Shown: positions 47,081-58,829 of the stretch, piece after piece | Position numbering within the stretch: position 1 is the first letter of the stretch | Layout of the letters: every line of letters begins with the position of its first letter | Assembly (NCBI GenBank): GCA_900708905.1 | Contig: CAADRB010000059.1 | Coordinates: 390,564 to 454,563, forward strand | DNA from: Hymenolepis diminuta | Taxonomy: Eukaryota; Platyhelminthes; Cestoda; Cyclophyllidea; Hymenolepididae | Length of the DNA stretch: 64,000 nt | Reading direction: 5' to 3' | Notes under the pieces: model-generated | What the model was told of the DNA's origin: nothing | Databases searched by the model: none | Seen by the model: only the letters and a program-made list of their open reading frames with translations | Made by a program: the position numbers and the translations under genes

Positions 47081-50000
47081 GTCACCGTGTTCAGAACGTT
47101 TGTTCCTCTGGTAAGAGGAGCTTATAGATTTGCGTATTCCCGGATAGTTTGCCAGCAGTGCAGTGTTATCCCTAAACTGCTCTACTCTACTACCAAATCT
47201 CCTCCTAGGCCTCCAACGTTGAAGGTGGAACCTGCATGTGATCTCGTTTTTGAAGCTCCTGATGCAAAACCAATCAACCAACCTGTTGAGCATGCTCAAC
47301 AACTTGGAACCATCGCCTCTAACAAATCCGATAAGAATATGAGTATCATTTTCACCTGTAATGTAAGCACTTTCGTTTTATTTCTCAATATCTTTGANNN
47401 NNNNNNNNNNNNNNNNNNNNNNNNNNNNNNNNNNNNNNNNNNNNNNNCGTCTTCATTTCTTCAAATTTAATATCTGAAGGGTTGTGTTTTGTTTGCAATG
47501 TTTTTATTTGTGTGAATTCAACTGCGTAAGGGGGAGAGAATATTTCCTTTTTGTGAGTGTATTTGGATTGCCACTTGGAATTAATCAGGCTTACGGAAAT
47601 TTGATTCTCGTGATTTTTTTATTATTATTCTAAATAACCTGAGTCTAAGTCGCCCTGAGGAAGAAAGGTTGAGAGAGAAAGAGAAGGATTAGAACGTGTG
47701 TTTTGATAGTTTAGACCTCGTTTCCATGCCCACTGAGCTGATCTGGCAGTCTGAAGTCCTATTTCTTCTCAGGGAATTACCCATGAATGTTAATTATCAG
47801 TTAATGAGAGAGATTGTCAACGCTTAATGGCTTCGCCACATGCGAATTTGAAGTGGATTGAGGATAATCATAGTTGTGTAGTTACTACATCCGCCTTGAG
47901 ATGGTGAAAATTATACTTGAGACTTTCCACACATTTATCGCACGAATAGGGATCGAGTCCAGGTTTTTTAGTGTATTTGCCATGCAAGCGTCTACTCTTT
48001 TTATTTTGTTTTATTATTTTTAAATAAAGTAGTAAGTATTGAAATACTTTGTGGAAGTAACAGTGCACGTGTCATTTTAATAATGTCAGTTACGAGCTTA
48101 TTTCTTTTTCATTAGGTAAAAGTTTGTCCTCCCCAATATTTTTTTCTTCATTGGCAGTGTCTAATTGATGGATTTGATTGCGCCATTTTATAGGTGGATT
48201 CTGAAACACTGTTTCATTCAATATCTGATTTGTGGTGCTGCTTTTCGATGATTTCTTAACCTGTTTCGTTGATCTCCATGGCTCTGGTGTTTTTGTTCGA
48301 GTTCTGACAAACCTCATTCCATTATTCCCTTGAAACGTAGTGACATCAATCTCGGCAACTATTTGTCACGATATACGATTCGCGCTAACTGGGATGTTCA
48401 CAGTGTAAGAGGGAATGGCTAAACTCCATTCCGGGTCACTATGTTACCAGCCCTGATTTATGGAAAAGTTAGAAGTTGGAAGTTGAATACATCTCTCTGT
48501 AGTTTTGCGTTATGTTTTTCAGACGTCTGTTTCACATTGTTTTAACAGGCATGTGAATTTTATATTACATGCTGTGTGACCTAAATTTGACTGGGTGAAG
48601 AATCTTATTAACTGAATATAAATACATTTATAAATACAATGAGTGATAATTCATACTTTTCATTAATCACTAACCGATTTTCATTTGTGGATAGATCGAC
48701 TGGACACGAATGGCAGAACTCTACGAATACTCACATTGTTAATAAAATGAAAATCACTTCATTCAGCTTTATGTGAAGCCAGTTCCAAGTTTCATTTCTT
48801 GGATTTTCGTCAATCTCCCAAAAATTTGCCAGAGTTTACCGGTGTTGCATCACTTTCTTGTGGTCTTATTGAAGAGTGGATTGACTGGTTCAGTAGAATT
48901 GTGACTTTATGACGCTTCGGATTTAGATTGAGAATATATAAGTCTGGAAGGTAACTGCTGTAGAAATAGGGCATCTTGTGCCTTAGCAATTATTTGAATC
49001 CGCAGGGTTTTGAATATATAAGAAAATTGTGCTAGTTATCTGTCAATCAAATTTTGTTCTCTTTTTGTGCAGGTCAGTTGCGTTTTGGATCCGCTCCGGC
49101 TAGAAATTCACATTTTGCCACCGCACTCTTAACCATAATTAACCAACGAGTGCTCATACATATCTCGTCCGTGACCTCTGAGTTTGCAGATGTCTATGTC
49201 AACCCCTAGCGGCTCGTTTTTTGAATTTCCATCTAAAGAAGATCCTATTGCACAAATGCTGGTTAGCTCAAGCGGCAGTCAAATGATAAATACACCGCGC
49301 TTGTCACACTCCTCTCGAGGGTTTCCTCCTCTTTTGTGTGTGTCACATTTATCAAGTGGTAGCATTTAATCGTGCTCTCAGAATGCTTTGTGTATTTCTA
49401 AAAGGCTGCTTTAAAATTTTTGTTCTTGACTGTGTGTAGCTTTTGTTTCGAATCTCGTGCTACAGCGTTGAATGCGTGGTAGTATATAATGCTAGGCTTG
49501 CGTCACACTTTGTCTTGGACAGGAAACTGAATTCAGGCCATTTTTCATTGTACTAAAAAGACCCCGTTTATAATTTTTAGTGACATGTGACACCACTCAT
49601 TACACCAGAACAATTTTTGTAGCAAAATTGAAGCGGATCGCAATCGTCATTCCATAAGTGAGAAGAATTTACAAGATCGATATGAAAGTATGTGAATAGG
49701 AGAGGTAAAAGTTGAACTTTCGATTAAGAGTTGATGATGTGGCTACCATGTTCTGAAATTCTAAACTAATTAGTAGAAATGTTAGCAGACTTTTTCTGAG
49801 TTATACGAGGAAAGTGGAAACGTAATGATTGAAAAGTCTTGCACTTCCATGGTCAGTGTAACAAGAATTTACACTTTTACAGCTTAATCTTCATAAATTC
49901 GATATCAAGTATAATAAATCAAAGCGATTGGGAATTAATTAATCCGTCAGCAAGCTTTGAATAACGTGGGTATAACCTCACTCTTGAATGTCTGAGTAAA

Positions 50001-50894
50001 ATAGTAAAGTTTGAGCATCAGAACATTAAGCAGTAACTGTAGGAATATGGACAAATAAATGCTTTCCGAATTGAAGTAAGATTCTCGATATCCAGGCTTC
50101 AATATTTTCTTGACCCCCTTTCTAGTTATTACCTCGCTAGACTCATTTCATGCTCTCTTTATTCATACGCTTTCTATGACCTAAATTCTTTGCATTTCCA
50201 TGAAAATGTGATTTTTTCCACACGGATTCACTTGATTTTTGACATCAATGTCATCGTTCCGGTCGATGAGTATTTCTCATCGCCTTTGAGGCCTATCAAC
50301 TGGGGAGCTTTGATTGCGATTATAAATAGTTCTTAACTATCTGATATTGTTGTAATCTCAACAGACTAGGAGACATGTCTTCTCTGCGCGATGTGTTCCA
50401 GTTTCGACCAGGGTACATATCTACTAGAGGTCACGTGTTTAATACTGATCCGGATTAATAGAATGGAAATTTCTTCTGAAAGGTGCTTTAGGATGCCCTT
50501 TTTCTACTCTAGGCAGTCGTTAGGAGGCTCCTTCGTGCTAGAAGGATGATAATTATTATTGGTAATCGGTTATCTTCTTTATAGGTATGTAAAAATCGGA
50601 CTCAGAAGTTCTTCTCCAAGTTGGCTTACACGAAAGGCCTTGTGATAATCCGTTGTCCCTCCTGTCAGTCTCTACACCTCATTGCCGATAATTTGGGATG
50701 GGTCAAAGAGAAGACTCCTTGGTAAGTTGCCCTTTTCGCTTCGATCTATTATCTTTACTGCATTCCTTCAACAACCTCCAACCGTTAATGATTTTAGGCG
50801 AATTGGAGAGCAGAGGAACTTGCTTCTACCTCAGTCTATCAAACCAGAAGACTTGGAAAATGGGACGACATCGACGAAGGGAGAAGAGAAGTGA
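47081..50894 (+). CDS. DNLZ: DNLZ/HEP1 (Tim15-type) mitochondrial zinc-finger Hsp70 helper, about 172 aa
   Basis: Three exons, 47081-47362, 50585-50721 and 50798-50894 (stop TGA), join at phases 0 and 2 to give 171 codons plus an SL methionine. Human DNLZ has 178 residues. The protein keeps mitochondrial Hsp70 soluble and active in the matrix. The N terminus is a basic targeting sequence (FRTFVPLVRGAYRFAYSRI). The DNL zinc finger is complete: IIFTCNVCKNR (Cys94, Cys97) and IIRCPSCQSLHLIADNLGW (Cys119, Cys122). The C terminus is short and charged. No in-frame ATG precedes the targeting sequence, so the start is inferred from trans-splicing. Intron 1 is 3.2 kb and includes a 50-N gap. It lies 250 bp after the TRC8-like gene, same strand. 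Confidence 0.95.
47398..47447. other. assembly gap (50 N)
   Basis: Run of N at the start of DNLZ intron 1. The exon before it ends cleanly at a gtaagc donor, so no coding loss is implied. Confidence 0.99.
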
Positions 50895-51117
50895 AGGAGG
50901 AGTTGATTCATTAAGTGCCTAATATGTGTAAATAGATGTATAGCTTTCTATTAATTCGGCTATTTTTTCAATCATGCTGGCGTTTGGGGTTTGGATTAAA
51001 CTTTGTGGATTGAAAGGTATTGAAGAACTAAAAGTAGTTTTTAATCACTATCAGAACAGCAAGTTGAAATTGTGATGGTTTGTAGTAAATGTCGTTCCGC
51101 GCACTCGTTTGGAACAC

Positions 51118-51270
51118 TTAAGTAATTAAAATGTGGAGGTCTCTAATTACGTTGTCTATCATTGACGTGAATTGATCACTCGCCTGATTGGAGTTTCCAT
51201 TAAACTGAGAATTTCTGGTTGATTTTTGCTCTCCAATCTGTGGTTCGTGTTCTTCAATTTTTGAATATTT
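51118..51270 (-). CDS. possible terminal exon of an unrecognised minus-strand gene
   Basis: A strong acceptor (atttcattacag) is followed by 51 codons in phase 0 to a TAA. The peptide is hydrophilic, with acidic and Gln/Asn-rich parts (IEEHEPQIGEQKSTRNSQFN) and a short helical end. No upstream partner exon or family was recognised, and the frame also stays open upstream of the acceptor. The support is splice signal and composition only. Confidence 0.25.
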   Translation of the reverse strand, partial: KYSKIEEHEPQIGEQKSTRNSQFNGNSNQASDQFTSMIDNVIRDLHILIT

Positions 51271-51544
51271 CTGTAATGAAATAAAAAATAAGAATTCATC
51301 TATATTTGAGTATCGTTTCCACAGAAACCAACACAACTGGGCAAGGAAATTACTAGGTAGGTAATAAGCTTTGATAGACACTCTGGGTCTTTGAGTGCGT
51401 TTTTATTCCTTCTGGCAAATTTGCAATTTTTATTATGTAAGATACGTAATGTTAAATCTGCCTTCTCTGGACGATCCGCTGGAATGGAGGCGATCCCTGG
51501 GTCAGTAACTAGCTAACTACCTATTCCATTTAGCGATGCTGTGT

Positions 51545-51830
51545 GAGCTAGTGGCGCAGTGGTTAACGTTGTCGTCTGTAAAATCAAGGTCACGAGTTTA
51601 ATATCCATCAGTGCACTCCCAGTTTGTGAGATGACCAGCCTCACGGATTAAGTTAGGATAATAAAAGGGGCTGTCAGAATTCGAGTATCTTACACCATTG
51701 AGGCTCAATGCTACCACCCTCTAATCCACGATGAGCGTTGGAAACCGCCTACTTAAATAGGCCTGGGGGTTGTTAATACTCATTATTGAATGAGGTACGG
51801 ATTTAAATCTGAAACTGACAACAACAGATG
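51545..51830 (+). repeat. tRNA-derived SINE
   Basis: The head is tRNA-like. A perfect A box TGGCGCAGTGG sits at 51552-51562, and about 34 nt later a B-box-like GTTTAATATCC at 51596-51606, one or two bases from consensus. The tail is unrelated to tRNA and includes cctgggggttgttaatactc, ending near 51830. Flanking duplications are not evident. This is an RNA polymerase III-derived retroposon, not a functional tRNA. Confidence 0.75.
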
Positions 51831-52721
51831 AAATCAATGTGAACCATTATTAAAGACAATCGTTGCTCGAAGGATTGATTTATAATAGTTAGGCTCTTAA
51901 AGTATCATTAACTGGCAGATACCATAAATAAAAGTCCTATGGGTTTGGAAAACAGTTGCCACCTGTTCAGGTTTTGGGGAGAAGTTTATATTTCTTTAAT
52001 TTATCAATCTAATTTAAATTGAATGAATAATGTATCAGCAGTCTCAATAAGTTATTGATTGAAATTTCCGTTGAAGTACTTCGGACTCAACAGCTTCTCA
52101 ACATTAAAACTGTTGAGGTATACAAATCAATTGATATTTAAACTTGACATAAATTTACTTGAGGTAGTATATAGTCAATTTTGATCAACACTGGAGACAT
52201 CCAAAACCACCTCTCCAAATCGACTCATTTGTATTCTTCACCGCCGTTTGGTCCAATTAGTAGGAAGGGGCGTAGGCTTTGTGTCTCTTAAGTCTGGGTA
52301 ATTTCCCTTCTGTTGATGAGCCGTCTGTTAATTCTCTGGTAAACAGACTCTCGAAAACGCAGTTCCTTTTCTCATTGTACTTAGCACACACATTTTGCTA
52401 GCCTCCCATCTTCTGACTTTGGACACATTGGCGCTGACAATTTAGGGGCCTCGATGGCTTAATATCGTGGGCATTCTAGTTACTGGTACTAATCGTGTGT
52501 CTCAGGACGCTATTTTTCGACGAGTTACCTAGTGGCCGCCTTTTTTCGAGATTCTAAATGTGCGTTTTCATCTCAGTAGATTACGTTTATTACAATATAA
52601 AACAAAGAAGCTTTTTTTGCGATTAAAACTAGCATGACTTCGAAATTCGGTATTACTGTTTACAAATTCGAATGAGAATAAACTCACTATGCATCTCCTA
52701 TTTATGCTTCTGGATGTGCAG

Positions 52722-52913
52722 TCCTTTTAGTAGCTGAGATGTCTCAACTTTTTCAGACCATTCAAACACTAAGCGCGGGGTTTTTAAGGAAGTCTGATGA
52801 ACTTTGTTGCTCTTCGGAAGGAAATGTAAGTGACAATTTTTTAGTCAAGGTTACTTTTTTAATCTGTTAGGATGACGGGATACAGCCACTTTTCCCAAAA
52901 CCGGAGGAGTGAT
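52722..52913 (+). CDS. possible spliced short coding unit, unrecognised
   Basis: An exon-like stretch 52722-52828 (acceptor gatgtgcag, donor gtaagt, ATG inside at about 52737, peptide MSQLFQTIQTLSAGFLRKSD...) can be joined across 42 bp (acceptor tttaatctgttag). The second piece begins at 52871 as DDGIQPLFPKPEE and a TGA. Read from the ATG it would encode about 42 residues. No family was recognised. It could be the end of a longer gene. Low support. Confidence 0.25.
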
Positions 52914-53099
52914 AGCTGCGATGGACCAGAAGTGAAGTGGACTATCGCACGGGATGGGGAGAGGAGTGAGGAAGCAAAGGAGAATACTCGCGTCGCAAGT
53001 ACGTACGAGAGTGCGAAGTGGAATGTTAACCAATTTGACCTAGTTTATGCGTCACGCTGCCCTCTGTTGGTCAATCGAACACGAATGTCATGGTAATTT

Positions 53100-56000
53100 G
53101 AGCAAAGGCGATGTCTAAGTCAAGGAAAGTTGCAGGTCATCACCGTGGGCGCGCTACAAATTAATTAGAATGAGCTTTTCTCTTGAACTGAAGGCAACCT
53201 TACAAATTCTCTCTTATGTTCTGTTAATATTATTTAAATTTTAAATTTATAAGTGGATTAAATGACAGGTCATTTTTAAAGACAGTAGATGAGCACAATT
53301 TTTACCACAAATTACAGCCGTCTATTCATATTTGTAGGGTTAATAGAACCCACGAGGTTCCAATTCGTTATCATTTTAGAAATGAAATAAAGCGAAAAAC
53401 AACATTTATTTTTTGGTATAAATGAGTGTTTATTGGCCTTCAGTTGTTTGTTCTCTGAAATTGTGTATTTTCATTGCTATTTAAACAAATAACAAGTGGT
53501 TTGTGAAATAACAGATAATGAAAAAGTTCAAAATATTTCTGTGGGAATGTGACCTTTTGAAAGGCTTTAATGGTTACTTTTTATCTCTCTGTTAGAAGAA
53601 ATATTTTCGGGTGTTTTATATTGTTAATTAAAGTCACGGAAATGATTAGCGGACTCACCTCTAGAAGACTGTACCTTGAAGGCTCAGCTTATACAATTCA
53701 CCCTTTTTCAAGAGAATGTCCATTTTAAGGTTGATCAAAGGAAAATCGACTTTCCACTGTCAGTTATGTAAAAATTAATGGATCCACGAGCATACTGTTC
53801 CACTAAGATTTATCGGTCAGCCCACTTTTGGCAACTATTCGTTGATATTATCAGGGGAATCGCTTGGCCAATACGCACACTGCATATTCAGAAGAAAACA
53901 AACATTCCGATTAAAGCTTTATTTGGCCTTCAACGGGTTGTCGTGTTGCGTGGAAATATTGAAAATAGTGACTTTAGTTAAAGTAAAACAAACAAATATT
54001 CACCATTGATTATGGAACAAAATAACTGAATTTATGTACGATTGCTATTCGACATTAGTTTTCCAAAGGATTTCATTAATTTCCAGTAGATCACAGATTT
54101 AGAGTCAATATGATCTCACAATGATTACAATCACTGTATTGTTGTAGGATAAGGAGCGAAAGTTCCACATTGAAGTCGTCTGTTCTAGCAGGACTGTGGG
54201 AGAACAGGAGCTCGAAGAATAGCTTGATTCCGATAATAGGTGGTAATTTCAGGAGTATGGGGAGGGTGAACTGGCTGGAGGAGCAGTAATGAGGTAGTTA
54301 TGGTTATTCATTACGAGGGAGGAACAAAAGAGAACAGAAATGGAAAAATCCACTGTCCGTGTTGCGAAATCTGCTCAGTTCACCAAAAAATGTTCTAATC
54401 TGTCTCTAATTAGAGCTCAGATTGATACAAGCTTGTTTATTTTGCAATTAGCGCAAATATAATTATCTCATTAGTTAATAATTGTTATTTTTTTAATGAA
54501 ATAATTTTTTATTCCCATGAACTGGTTTATGAATTCTTCTTGTAATAAAATTTTGAATTTACGAGCTCTAAACAGGCATAGTTCCCTGTAGCGACCGTAG
54601 TGTTGATGACTGCGATTATCCGCTTTTTTCGTTCTGCCATGTTCCCTATTTTAGAGTCAAAGTCACAAACGTCGGGCGTTTTGGTGGTCTCATCCAGTAA
54701 AAAGATTAAATAACTGGTTAATCACATTAAATCTTGAGATCGAAAGAAAAGTTAAAGTCTTCTTTTTCTGTTTCCAGTAAGAGATAAATCAACTTCCTTG
54801 AATGCTGTATTTATTTCTGATCGATCGATCAAGTCACGGCTTGATAGATACAAGTGAATGAATTCAGTCCAACAGAACATAGTCCTTATATTAATGCACT
54901 CTTCACTACCCGTGTTACTGGAGGGTCAAATGGTGTCACAAAACTAAACGGTAAACTTAATGACTGTCTGAATGAGAGATCAAGCGTAAACAAGGAATTT
55001 AGATTAAACAAACAAAGGAAATTGAATCATATGATCGTTAAATTGACACTAGAGCCTTCATGAGGGGAGGCAAAAGAATTAAGACTTCTTAAGTTGTAGA
55101 CTGACCGCTATTCTCCGTTCTCTTGCGTTGGAGAATATGCAGTCCCTAACTGTGGAAATCAGTGATCCCTAGATGGATATTTGAAATTGATTAATTTAAC
55201 GTTGATCTTAGTGAACTCTGCTGAGCTCTCCTGCATTAAAATCATGTAAGCTCACATCATCCCGATATTTTTGCCTTAGGGTAAACAATTTCACTAGTTT
55301 AAACCAGCCAAGGTCTCCATAATTACAGATGAAAATGGAGCAACCCTGAACTTAGTCAAATCGGGTTTACGCTTTTTCTGCGGTCAAACGAATTTGAAGT
55401 GGATAATATTAAGAAATGGAGACGAATACTATTTATAAATCATGTTTTCGAAATCAAAATCCCCATATCTGGTTCCCTGGCTCTCAGGAAATATCATATT
55501 GGAAGGTATTAATCCTCTGTTTAAATCGTATCTGTGATACGATCTTTTCATCACTGGAGTCTAAGTGCCTTCAAATTTTGGAATATTTAGTTTGATTAGG
55601 AAATAACGAGCTGCATGAGAATTAGAGGAGGAACAACAGCACTTTACATGTGCAAGCTACTGTAATTTCAAACGCCACATCTTTGGATGTTTCGCGTAAA
55701 ACATTGCCACCTTCAATCCTTTACAGATTAGGACCACGAGTGTGCCTTTTACTCAATCTGAGAAAAGCCGATGAAGAGAATAATAGCTTAATTTCAAAGG
55801 GGAGAATTTAGACAGGGAAATTGAATTGAAAAGGCGCTGTGATTCGCGCGACACCAACCAATTAAACAAGCCTGAATTTCAAATACCGTATAAATAGTGC
55901 TTTAAATATTGGTGATAAAATGAGATTTTGTCACTATTTTTTAATTTAGTTTGAATTTTGCATGATTATGGATCACAAGTTTACCATTGTATAGATGCCG

Positions 56001-58500
56001 TTTTGCAATTGAGAAGTGACCAGAAAAGATATTACTTCGCATATGCCCATACCAGTAACAAAGGAATTTTGATTCAATGTCTGTAAGCACAGAAAGGTTT
56101 ACTGACCCAAACCAGCCACGTATCTATTTATTGAAATAAAATGATTTGACTTTTAACTTTCACTTGATCAGCCAGATCATATTCCATCGGCACCTCTCCG
56201 CCATGTTTAATTAACATTAAACGTCGATTTCGCCCAGTTCTCTGCTCTCTCTTAACGCCTTTCTGATCTGCATAATCAAAGTGTGAAAACTCAAGCACGT
56301 CTGCATGGCAAGAAAAAACAGCTTCAAGTCGACCCAAAAAGGTAGTTAAAAATGAGTTGTGGGAATTACAAGGTCGTTATATGATGACAAGTCGTTGTTT
56401 TTGGATCGATGACGTTTCCAGGGTTTGCCAGTCTGCCTTCTGTCTGATCCATCGTAAAAATATGCAACCTCCCTCCATCCATTTACAATGTTGAGTATTT
56501 TTTGATAATAATTTGTTCTGTACTCTGTTTAAGCGTGAAGGTCAGATTGTAAGGTTAGTGTCTTTCTCCATATTCATTTCGATAATGAACTCTTACTTTA
56601 TATCCGGAAAATTCCAGGTTTTCAATTTATATTTGATCCATTAGAAACTGCAGTAAACCGATGGAGTCTTCCATTCGAATGTGCAAATATTTTGAATCAT
56701 TAAGCATCAATTGGCTCTGACAGAATTCTTCAACATAAACAAAGACTTCCTTCTCTATTTTCGTATTTATTGCCCAAAGCAAGGTAGAAAAAATTGTGAT
56801 TACTTATTGTAGGAAAACTTGAGAACTTGGAGAACGGCGAAGTATCCCAATTCAGAGTCAAAGGAATGGGTCCGTAGAAGGCACGAATTCGAATAACATT
56901 TTGTGAAAGGATTTCGGATTAATGAATAGATAGATAGATCAATAGATAAAGTTCACCTCTTCGTATTAGGACTTTAAATATCAGGACTTGTCCCTTGTTA
57001 TAACAAAATACTTTGTAAAATATCTCCTCTTGAAGAACTTGGAGAATAAGATACCATATCCTAAATAATCCGTTTATAACAAGCCATAGCTTTACCACAT
57101 GGAAGAAATATTATAAAATACCCCCCATTGAAGTTTCTTCAATGAGGTTAAACAGATTCTACACATGTCCACGCACATCTAGTAATTACAATGACCGACT
57201 GGTGAAAATAGTCAATGGATGGAGTATATGACGTCAGTTTCTTCAAAAAAAAGGTGCTTTTCGATGCCTTCCCCTTAATGACGAAGGGCATTGAAAATTA
57301 AGTCACTTGGATGACAACAGAATTTGCATGATTTCTTGCCTTTATCTTTGAAGTGAAATTTCGTGTTTAGTGTCTCTCCATTTTGAAAGAGCGCTCTGAC
57401 AAAGAAATTAACACCGTATTAATATTTAAATTCACGTGCCTGGACTGATGGGGACATGTTCATTTTCGTTCTGTTAAAATGGTGCCAACTTGATTTACTC
57501 CCTGTGGTACAAATTCCGTCCATTGATAGAAATACTTCCGCCAATTTATTGCATTGAATCATTAGTTTTAAAATCGCCACCTAGAAATACTAAATTTGGA
57601 AGATTTTATTGCCCAAAAGCTGTGAAGTTATAAAATCCTTAAGTTCAACTTTCTTGCAGGTTAATAAGTTTAGTATTTTGAAATTTATCAGAGACGGAAG
57701 TAGGTATTTAGAATTTCTCCCGCTTATCACTGAACCAGTGGTAGTATAAGAGTTACACAGTATCGGAATCTAACCACGGAATCTGATTGAGACAGACTGT
57801 ACTGGACTAAAGAACAGCGCAGAGGTATGAAGCAACGAATGTTTGAATTAAACTGGGTTAACACACGCATATTAGGGATTCACATACTCAGGTACTTCCA
57901 TTGTCAAGGTCTGACAGTTCTTCGAATAGAGAAAGAAATGAAAATAATTTGTCCGATAGGGACACGCTAAATAGGATGATTGATAGAACACAACCAAGAC
58001 CGAAAACGATGATAAAGCCAGAGTAAATAAGGGGTCACAGGCTGAACTGGAATAACCACTATAACGCTAGTTATTTAATCAGAATATGTGTCACGACATA
58101 ATAAGATCAATAGTCATTCATCGATTGGTCTGTTGTCTGACCAATCATACTCTACCATTATTGGTTATAAAGTTCAATGATTGGCTCAGTCTTCTTCTGC
58201 CAATAACAATCCCTTCAAATCCAATTCTGGGCAACTGTAGCATACTTTGCAATAGTGAGTTTGACTATACTTCATAATAATTTTGATGATGCAGGTGAGA
58301 TGAAAACGAGATACCTAAACTATTCTCCGGTTCAGGTGGCGAAGGTGAATTTGTAACAGTGAAAGTTCACCACACAGGCAAAGTCACAAAAGTCCTCATC
58401 ATTCTCGATTGCAAGTTTGATAAATCTGAAATTTCCGATCAAGGTAACTGAATCCATTGAATTTCAGGATGAATTTTGACTAATGTTCATATTGGACAGG
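53100..58500. other. gene-poor region
   Basis: No exon with convincing splice sites plus family similarity was found. A stretch on the minus strand at about 56178-56293 has a decent acceptor and donor and an HGGEVPMEYDL motif, but no partner exons. There is an imperfect ATAG run near 56927-56948. Confidence 0.5.
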
Positions 58501-58525
58501 ATCCAGCTTCCTGACTCTTGTTTTC

Positions 58526-58828
58526 TCATTTCACAGTGAACCACGATTCAAAAATTTTCCTGGATATGGAATAGTGGATGAACTCAGAGACATTCTTAGT
58601 AACATCTACAGCGGCTGCTGGATCGGGAATTTCAATAAACGCAGAAAGTTCGGCAATTGAAAATGCAGGATCAGATAAGAAAGATGCATTAGTGGCGTTC
58701 AATTATTTTGAACCGTCAATTTCAGCTGACAGATCTTCCACTTTCTCAGGCACACATTTGATTATCTCAGACACTTGTGAAAGATCCACTGATTGTTGAG
58801 AATCTGGTGAATTTTCATTTTTCGGCAT
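58526..58828 (-). pseudogene. 101-codon frame broken by one in-frame stop, unknown origin
   Basis: From ATG 58828 a frame runs to TAA 58705-58703, then continues in the same frame to TGA 58528-58526. The text is rich in Ser, Glu, Ile and Val (VDLSQVSEIIKCVPEKVEDL; later FIEIPDPAAAVDVTKNVSEF). It could be a remnant of a retroelement or a decayed gene. An overlapping plus-strand frame of 73 codons (58578-58799) shows that chance is a serious alternative. Confidence 0.25.
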
Positions 58829-58829
58829 T

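Noticed and set aside
51545..51620. Possible tRNA gene
   Set aside because: Boxes A and B are present, but no acceptor stem pairing or anticodon arm could be folded. The extended non-tRNA tail points to a SINE.
55626..55810. 61-codon plus open stretch without ATG
   Set aside because: No splice signals and no recognisable motif. Open stretches this long are common by chance here.
56178..56293. Minus-strand exon-like piece with HGGEVPMEYDL, faintly like the linker before the GOLD domain of SEC14-like proteins
   Set aside because: No CRAL-TRIO or GOLD exons could be found on either side, so the resemblance is not enough.
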